Shown piece after piece: positions 58,764-64,000 of a stretch of 64,000 bases of DNA; within the stretch, counting starts at the first letter, position 1, and every line of letters begins with the position of its first letter. This stretch comes from Clostridiales bacterium (GTDB lineage: Bacteria > Bacillota > Clostridia > Christensenellales > Borkfalkiaceae), in the NCBI GenBank assembly GCA_015069495.1, contig SVIN01000008.1:1-64000 (forward strand). Direction: 5' to 3'. Below the pieces are notes generated by a model. That model saw only the letters and a program-made list of their open reading frames with translations, was not told the origin of the DNA and searched no databases. The position numbers and the translations under genes were made by a program.

Positions 58764-58982
58764 ATGGAAAAAAACTTAGACGAAATCATCAGTAAAAACT
58801 TAAAAGAAGAAATTGAGCAATCGGGCAAATCGAAAACGGAAATTGCCAAAGCGATTGGGGTATCCAACCCTACGATTTCACAATATTTATCGGGTAGAAT
58901 ACAACCCTCGCTGTCTACCCTTTCCAAACTGTGCACTTTTTTAAATTGCTCGGCAGACGATATCTTAAACGTAAAGAAGTAA
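58764..58982 (+). CDS. XRE-family helix-turn-helix regulator
   Basis: 72 residues, essentially one HTH_3 domain: K-T-E-I-A-K-A-I-G-V-S-N-P-T-I-S-Q-Y recognition region, then L-S-T-L-S-K-L and C-S-A-D-D-I-L. Binds DNA as a dimer in the usual model. It lies divergent to the ABC exporter operon, with two palindromic sites immediately upstream and a terminator after it. Autoregulation and control of the exporters are inferred from position. A third matching site lies at the phosphatase operon promoter near 40624. Confidence 0.93.
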   Translation: MEKNLDEIISKNLKEEIEQSGKSKTEIAKAIGVSNPTISQYLSGRIQPSLSTLSKLCTFLNCSADDILNVKK

Positions 58983-58990
58983 ACGCCAAA

Positions 58991-59016
58991 ACGCACCCAA
59001 TCGGGTGCGTTTTTCT
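58991..59016 (+). terminator. Terminator of the XRE gene
   Basis: AACGCACCC-AATC-GGGTGCGTT followed by TTTC; 9-bp perfect stem. Confidence 0.92.
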
Positions 59017-59028
59017 TACCATGGTGAA

Positions 59029-59724
59029 TTATTCCACTCTGTTTTTCTTCTTGCGCGCAAACTCTATGACAAACAAAAGCAACGCATAGCAAACCGCGTA
59101 AATCGGTGCCATCACCCAAGTTGTCAACGGCGTATTATCCAACAACGGCGTGTAAATATGATACGCGTCCGAAAAACCCAGACACCCGATCAAAAACGCC
59201 CCTACCGTTAAATAAGCAGTAAACCCCCAAAGGGTATAATGCCATTTTTTATAGGTAATATGAATCCAATGAAACAACAGCACCGCAATCGCTGTCGTTG
59301 CGCAAAAACTGTGATGAAGCAACCCGCTGATAGTCGGCAGATAAAACACAGTAGGTCCTTGCCCGATAAAGGCAGGGTATATGACTGTGGAAATTCCGCC
59401 GAATATCCCAAGTATCCACACAAAATGCAATACTGGATTATCCTTTTTCCCAAAGAGCACCGCCAAAGCAAGCACCAAGCTGGTCATCCCGCAGTAGCTG
59501 TCGGGGATAATCTGTTCCCACCGTACCGTATTATATCGAAATACCTGCGATAAACGATTTGCCATAATCGACACCAACAAGCCAAAGGCCAACGCCTTTA
59601 AGATAATCGTTTGCGCCCGCTCGCTTTTCGCGTACTTCTTGGCGCAAAGCAACCCCGCACTCGCCAAAACCGCGGTGACTGCCATATAGATAAAATGTTC
59701 TTTCCCAAAAACTGTTGCCGGCAT
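59029..59724 (-). CDS. YwaF/TIGR02206-family membrane protein
   Basis: 231 residues from the second ATG (59724), which has AGGATGGGG about 7 bases upstream; the first ATG (59736) follows AAGG with no spacer, so 235 residues is the alternative. Six or seven hydrophobic segments and conserved-looking P-D-S-Y-C-G-M, L-H-H and Y-P-A-F-I-G regions match the YwaF-like TIGR02206 family of integral membrane proteins. Function is not established for the family. Converges on the XRE gene. Confidence 0.82.
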   Translation of the reverse strand: MPATVFGKEHFIYMAVTAVLASAGLLCAKKYAKSERAQTIILKALAFGLLVSIMANRLSQVFRYNTVRWEQIIPDSYCGMTSLVLALAVLFGKKDNPVLHFVWILGIFGGISTVIYPAFIGQGPTVFYLPTISGLLHHSFCATTAIAVLLFHWIHITYKKWHYTLWGFTAYLTVGAFLIGCLGFSDAYHIYTPLLDNTPLTTWVMAPIYAVCYALLLFVIEFARKKKNRVE

Positions 59725-59946
59725 AATAGTCCCCATCCTTACAACTTTTTTCTGATTGTGATTTTTAAAAAAATGGCTATGTCACAGAGAATGGTTGATT
59801 TTAACTTTTAAGCGATTGACGAGAAAAATACAAGAAAGACAAGTGTTTTGTGAGGGCGCATACCCCCAGCGGTCTGTAACCGAGTAAAACACGAAGTATT
59901 TCACAGTATTTTCCCGTCAAAAATCAACCAAGTGAGGTGACAGAGC

Positions 59947-61266
59947 CTAAAAAATATTCGGTGCAACTTTACGTTTTATATTTCCGCGGTATACCATATT
60001 GATCCCAAAGAAAAATATCGTGCGGAACGGATGTTTCCACATACGCTTGTGGAAAAGCGTTCGTTTCAAAATCGCTTTCATTGTATACAGTTCTTTGTAA
60101 ACTCTCCAATACTGTTGCGTCACTTCTTCCGCTGTAAAGTTTGGCGTGTTATTCACCGATTTCGAAGGACAATATTCTAAAAAATTATCGTCCACAATCG
60201 AACCGCGCGCGTTCATTTCCTTGTTTAACGGCGTCCCTGGAATGGGAGTCAAACAATAGAATTTCGGTGCGATAATATTGCTGTTTTTCACAAACTCGAT
60301 GGTATCGTCCAAGGATTGTACGGTGTCTGTATCCAAGCCGATAATCATTTCACTTGCCACCTCTATCCCCGCTTCGTTGACCTTCTTAATCACGCGGAGA
60401 TAATCCGCAGGATCCGCCCAAGTTTTATTGATTTCCTTCATCCCGTCTTTCACGATGGTTTCTAAGCCGAAACTCAATACGTAACAACCGCTTTCCGCCG
60501 CCGTTTTCAACAACTCTTCATCGTCTGCAATTTGAATGGCGCATTGGCTCATCCAACGCATTTTTAACGGTTTAATCTGCCGACAAAGTTCCAACATGTA
60601 TTCTCTGTCCGATACGATATTATCGTCCACCAACAAAAACTCTTTGAAACCAAGCGATTTTATGTATTTGATATCCCGAATGACTTCGTCGATTTCCCTA
60701 CGTAAATATTTCCCTTTGAACAAGCAGGCAATCGTGCAAAATTTACAAGTATTCGGACACCCGCGTCCCGCTTGTACAGGTAAAAAATACCCTATCTTTT
60801 TCCCAATCACCAAATCGTAACGAGGCTGCGGGAAGGATAATTTCGTCAAAGGCTTTTCATAAAACGGCTGTAAACACCCGTTTTCTATGTCCTTGCAAAG
60901 CTGCGAAATGGTTTCTTCCGAATCCCCAATCATAACGCTGTCGCAATATTCTTTGGCGACCTCGGGGATTAAACTGACCATCGGTCCGCCCATAAACACG
61001 ATTTTACCGCGTTTTTTAAACTCCATCGCGATGTCTTTGGCGCGCCGCGCGGCATGCCCGACCCCGCCGATCCCAATGACGTCGCAGTCGGTATCCCAAG
61101 GAATTTCCTCAATGACTTCCAAACAGATTTCACTGGACCACCCCTCAGGCAGTAAAGCCGATAACAACGGATGGGCAAGCCCTACGAAATACAATCTGTT
61201 CTTTTTTAACAACTTCCCCTCATCATCGTAAATGGTGGGCTGAATAAATAGGATTTTCTTGTTCAT
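59947..61266 (-). CDS. B12-binding-domain radical SAM enzyme (second of pair)
   Basis: 439 residues. N-terminal cobalamin-binding-type Rossmann domain (about 1-150, G-G-P-M-V-S-L-I-P), then a radical SAM barrel with R-G-C-P-N-T-C-K-F-C-T, giving C-x3-C-x2-C for the 4Fe-4S cluster, and a C-terminal tail (about 350-439) rich in basic and aromatic residues. Class-B-like members methylate or rearrange unactivated carbons, in lipids, pigments or antibiotics; the substrate here is unknown. Last gene of the right-edge operon, 12 bp after its paralogue. GGGGGAGGGAG precedes the ATG. Confidence 0.92.
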   Translation of the reverse strand: MNKKILFIQPTIYDDEGKLLKKNRLYFVGLAHPLLSALLPEGWSSEICLEVIEEIPWDTDCDVIGIGGVGHAARRAKDIAMEFKKRGKIVFMGGPMVSLIPEVAKEYCDSVMIGDSEETISQLCKDIENGCLQPFYEKPLTKLSFPQPRYDLVIGKKIGYFLPVQAGRGCPNTCKFCTIACLFKGKYLRREIDEVIRDIKYIKSLGFKEFLLVDDNIVSDREYMLELCRQIKPLKMRWMSQCAIQIADDEELLKTAAESGCYVLSFGLETIVKDGMKEINKTWADPADYLRVIKKVNEAGIEVASEMIIGLDTDTVQSLDDTIEFVKNSNIIAPKFYCLTPIPGTPLNKEMNARGSIVDDNFLEYCPSKSVNNTPNFTAEEVTQQYWRVYKELYTMKAILKRTLFHKRMWKHPFRTIFFFGINMVYRGNIKRKVAPNIF

Positions 61267-61278
61267 ACTCCCTCCCCC

Positions 61279-62634
61279 TTATTTGGGAAAAATCATCAAT
61301 TTTATGTATTGAAAGGCAATTTTTGTTGCGCCTTTTTTCACACGCTTATAAATATCCTTGCCGTATTTTTCCCTGATAAATTTCCTTTGTTTTTTGTTTG
61401 CAGAAGTTTTCAAATACGCCCGTACGATATGGTAATAATATTTTCGCTTGCTCATGTATTTCGGCTGAAAAACAACGTGCGCCATATCCCAACATGCGTA
61501 CTCGTTTCGAGGAATGGTAACGGGGTAGGGATATTCGTCAAACAACGGCGTACCCGGCATCGGCGTAATCGGCTGAATGTTGACAAGCGGATGTTCAAAG
61601 GAATTTAAATAGGCGATTAAACTGTCAAAATCTTCCTTCTTCCAATCCTCGCCCACAATCAAACCGCTGTAACATTGCAAGCCGTTTCTTTCCAAAATTT
61701 CCACCGCTTTCATATTCTCTTCCACGGACGATTGTTTGGAAAATTCGTTCAATTCCTCTTTCTTGAACGACTCTATCCCCACAAAAAAGGCATCGAACCC
61801 ATGGTCGCGGAGAAGAATGATCAACTCCTCGTTTTTCGCAATGAAATCCGCGCGCCCAAAGGCAATATAATGCTTGCGGATATTCCGTTCGTCCAACCCC
61901 TTACAAAAGGCTTCCACGCGGTTTTTAGACACCAAAAAATTATCATCCACGATAAAGACGTTATTTTCTTGGATTTGTTCCAGCTCGTCCAATACGCTTT
62001 CCAAACCCCGCGCGCTGTATTCGCACACTTGGGTGCAGAAACAGAATTTACATTTGTACGGACAGCCAAACGAAGTTTTCATCGTCGCGCAATGATTGTG
62101 GTAGATATAATTGTAATGTTTACGATACTTCTGCGTAATCGTTCGATTGGGGAAATACGGCACTTCGCTTTCGATTGCAGGCTTGTTTTTTTCAGGTGAA
62201 TAAATACCTGCTATCGCCGTTTTATCAATATGGGGGTATGCTTTGACGATTTCCAACAGCGTTTTCACTCCGTTCGCCCACAAGACAAAATCGATGTTTT
62301 CATCCGCAAAATCGGTGAACACCACTTCCGCATGCACCCCGCCCACCGCGGTCAAAATATTCGGATTGTACGCTTTCACCGTTTTCGCGTAGGATTTCAC
62401 CATCCCCACCGTCGTGATGTAGGCGGTGAAACAAACCATGTCGTACGCCTTTTGTTTTAAAAAGTAAGACAGCGGTTTTTTCTCCAACAGCATGTCTATC
62501 AAATCCACTTCCGCGCCGTTTGCCTGCAGGGCGGATGCAACGTACTCTAACTCCAACGGTTCGCAAATCATAAAGCTTTGCAAATTGATAGATTGTTTGG
62601 GTGTATTCGGCCGAACCAACAATATTTTCATCAT
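61279..62634 (-). CDS. B12-binding-domain radical SAM enzyme (first of pair)
   Basis: 451 residues. N-terminal B12-binding-type domain (about 1-155, with A-V-G-G-V-H-A-E), radical SAM cluster motif F-G-C-P-Y-K-C-K-F-C-F, barrel with V-D-D-N-F and the G-I-E-S region, then a basic C-terminal extension (about 375-451). Similar in layout to the following gene but clearly diverged. Thirty-seven bp after the FemAB-like gene, AAAAGGGGAAAG upstream; ATG 62634 or 62631 could start it. Product unknown. Confidence 0.92.
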   Translation of the reverse strand: MMKILLVRPNTPKQSINLQSFMICEPLELEYVASALQANGAEVDLIDMLLEKKPLSYFLKQKAYDMVCFTAYITTVGMVKSYAKTVKAYNPNILTAVGGVHAEVVFTDFADENIDFVLWANGVKTLLEIVKAYPHIDKTAIAGIYSPEKNKPAIESEVPYFPNRTITQKYRKHYNYIYHNHCATMKTSFGCPYKCKFCFCTQVCEYSARGLESVLDELEQIQENNVFIVDDNFLVSKNRVEAFCKGLDERNIRKHYIAFGRADFIAKNEELIILLRDHGFDAFFVGIESFKKEELNEFSKQSSVEENMKAVEILERNGLQCYSGLIVGEDWKKEDFDSLIAYLNSFEHPLVNIQPITPMPGTPLFDEYPYPVTIPRNEYACWDMAHVVFQPKYMSKRKYYYHIVRAYLKTSANKKQRKFIREKYGKDIYKRVKKGATKIAFQYIKLMIFPK

Positions 62635-62671
62635 TCTTCTTTCCCCTTTTGCGGATTCAAATTATGTTGTC

Positions 62672-63661
62672 CTACTTAAATACTTCAAATTTCGTGGTTA
62701 TGTATTTATAGGACAAAAACCTGCCCAACAGTTGATTGACTTTGTTTTTAATCGGGTTGGAATGGTGCAAGTATGCGTATAAGAAAGTATATTCTGAACC
62801 CAATTTCAATTTCGACTCGTCCGCCGTTTGCCCGAAATCAATCGTCTTAAAACCGTGTTCTATCCCATATCGAACAATTTCCAACAATATGCGGTGATAA
62901 GTATCATATTGCGTATTGTACGCATAATCCACCCCGACAAATTCAAAGATAAGCTCGGTACCGTTTTCCAGCAATTGGCAAAAACCAACCACTTTATCCC
63001 CTTGCGATAAGGTAAAAATTTTAAACAGATTCCCGCGGAAAAATTCAATCGGCAACTTTTCAATTTTCACGCGCGATTTGTTGTATACTTGCAAATAACA
63101 CGCGTACATTTCCTCGGTAAAATCCGCATTGTCTTCCAAGTAGGTCAACTTCAACTCCTGCGATTTCTTCAAGGCTTGCTTGTACCGCCTTCTGTAATTA
63201 CTGCGTAAATTGTTCAAGTAATCGTCAAACGAGGAAAAGCGATTGGTAAAAATACACTTTGGACAGGTCAGCCCTTTGGCAAAGCCTTTCATCTGCATAT
63301 CTTCCAAATTCAGCATGATTTTAGGTCCTTTCATTTTCTTGATATACGCAAGCGCTTCGTCCAAACATTGGTTGTACACAATCCCAGGACGGGTCACCGA
63401 TAAGGGTACGTAAACAAAGGTCATGTCTTGATAAATATTGACGTTTGTAAACATGCCCAAATTGTAATGTTTACGCTCGTACGTCATAAACACGGTGTCC
63501 AATTGCCCGTCTTTATAGATGGCGTAATACCGCTGATTGCACTTGTCCACACTTTCCATAAAGGCAAGAAAACGCGCGGTCATGTAAATGTTGTCCCCGA
63601 CCAACGTATCCCATTCTTTCGGGGCTTTCGTTATACTGTCATACGTAAAAATTTCTATCAT
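62672..63661 (-). CDS. GNAT/FemAB-like acyltransferase
   Basis: 329 residues. The C-terminal two-thirds fits the GNAT-fold Acetyltransf_6/FemAB-like group, with N-Y-R-R-R-Y-K-Q-A-L-K-K after an N-terminal substrate-like half, then V-G-F-C-Q-L-L and I-D-F-G-Q-T-A-D-E-S-K. Such proteins transfer acyl or aminoacyl groups to polysaccharide, peptidoglycan or lipid precursors. ATG overlaps the stop of the upstream gene by 4 bases (ATGA). Part of an operon with two radical SAM enzymes. Confidence 0.85.
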   Translation of the reverse strand: MIEIFTYDSITKAPKEWDTLVGDNIYMTARFLAFMESVDKCNQRYYAIYKDGQLDTVFMTYERKHYNLGMFTNVNIYQDMTFVYVPLSVTRPGIVYNQCLDEALAYIKKMKGPKIMLNLEDMQMKGFAKGLTCPKCIFTNRFSSFDDYLNNLRSNYRRRYKQALKKSQELKLTYLEDNADFTEEMYACYLQVYNKSRVKIEKLPIEFFRGNLFKIFTLSQGDKVVGFCQLLENGTELIFEFVGVDYAYNTQYDTYHRILLEIVRYGIEHGFKTIDFGQTADESKLKLGSEYTFLYAYLHHSNPIKNKVNQLLGRFLSYKYITTKFEVFK

Positions 63662-64000
63662 ATCTCATACTCGTACACTGCAAAAGTGCGTTCAATTTTC
63701 TCCCCTATGCGTTGATTGAGCGTCATGGATTTCCGATTGTTTTCCCACACGAAATTGGTTTCCGCGTAAGTGTAAGGCTGCAGGTATTTCACCATTTCAT
63801 TTAGAAGCAGTATCGTCCCTCTGCCTTGAAATTTTTTCTTGACGCCGATTGAATTGAGTTTTATCGTTTGAATTTTTTTCTTGAACAAGGTATAGCGCAA
63901 AGCAATGCCCAGCAAGCCGTTTTGCTTGCCCTTTTTTAAGATTTCATTGTAATCGGGATGCCAGAATAGGAACCCGACCATTTCCTCGCCGTCAAACAAA
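63658..64000 (-). CDS. GNAT-family acyltransferase, 5' part beyond window
   Basis: At least 113 residues, open at the right edge; a TTG at 63999 is not a credible start. The visible C-terminal part has G-F-L-F-W-H-P-D-Y and the acetyl-CoA-binding-like segment G-V-K-K-K-F-Q-G-R-G-T-I-L-L, followed by E-N-N-R-K-S-M-T-L-N, typical of GNAT domains. It overlaps the FemAB-like gene by 4 bases. Substrate unknown. Confidence 0.85.
   Translation of the reverse strand, partial: LFDGEEMVGFLFWHPDYNEILKKGKQNGLLGIALRYTLFKKKIQTIKLNSIGVKKKFQGRGTILLLNEMVKYLQPYTYAETNFVWENNRKSMTLNQRIGEKIERTFAVYEYEI

Overview
The window looks like chromosomal DNA from a Gram-positive-type gut anaerobe of the Clostridia, possibly the Christensenellales/Borkfalkia group. 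That placement is inference; no 16S or marker tree is available here. The evidence is Ser-rich lipoproteins with standard lipoboxes, consensus sigma-A promoters (TTGACA, 17 bp, TATAAT) before most transcription units, strong Shine-Dalgarno sites, a PPi-type phosphofructokinase, pairs of FtsX-type ABC exporters, and a CD1871A/4Fe-4S/TlpA redox cassette. Nothing in the window is phage or transposon.

Layout. 1-2582: 3' part unseen of a polytopic membrane protein carrying about 490 residues of degenerate 15-residue and 46-residue tandem repeats. 2871-5134: pyrophosphatase, an intergenic region with a 204-bp-spaced duplication beside tRNA-Ser(GCU), and nagB. 5423-18141: three consecutive surface lipoproteins, a redox operon on the other strand, then a 1485-residue lipoprotein. 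18380-40573: a zinc-ribbon protein, a 2603-residue subtilisin/LRR surface protease, an MFS transporter plus GH2 enzyme, three adhesin-like proteins and a secreted tyrosine phosphatase. The protease and the three adhesin-like proteins share an unusual C-terminal Gly-Cys / hydrophobic / Lys-Lys-Lys segment. 40640-47876: a glycan operon (GH38, GH78-like, SDR) whose last genes are tilS and hpt, with a palindromic operator at its promoter. 48215-53319: PHP-domain protein, metallophosphoesterase lipoprotein, phosphofructokinase. 53396-58982: remnant of a nucleobase permease, two ABC/FtsX fusion exporters, and a divergent XRE regulator with two operators. 59029-64000: a YwaF-like membrane protein, then an operon of two cobalamin-type radical SAM enzymes preceded by two GNAT/FemAB-like acyltransferases, open at the right edge.

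How they fit together: most of the window encodes cell-surface display and host or plant glycan use. Lipoproteins and C-terminally anchored adhesins face outwards, a membrane redox chain could feed electrons to extracytoplasmic thioredoxin-like domains, and cytoplasmic glycosidases degrade imported oligosaccharides. The most interesting signals are the shared C-terminal segment of four surface proteins, a 15-bp operator (TTARGY-NNN-RCYTAA) found both at the XRE gene and 18 kb away at the phosphatase/adhesin operon, the fused CD1871A-type tail, the repeat protein at the left edge, and the radical SAM/acyltransferase operon at the right edge.
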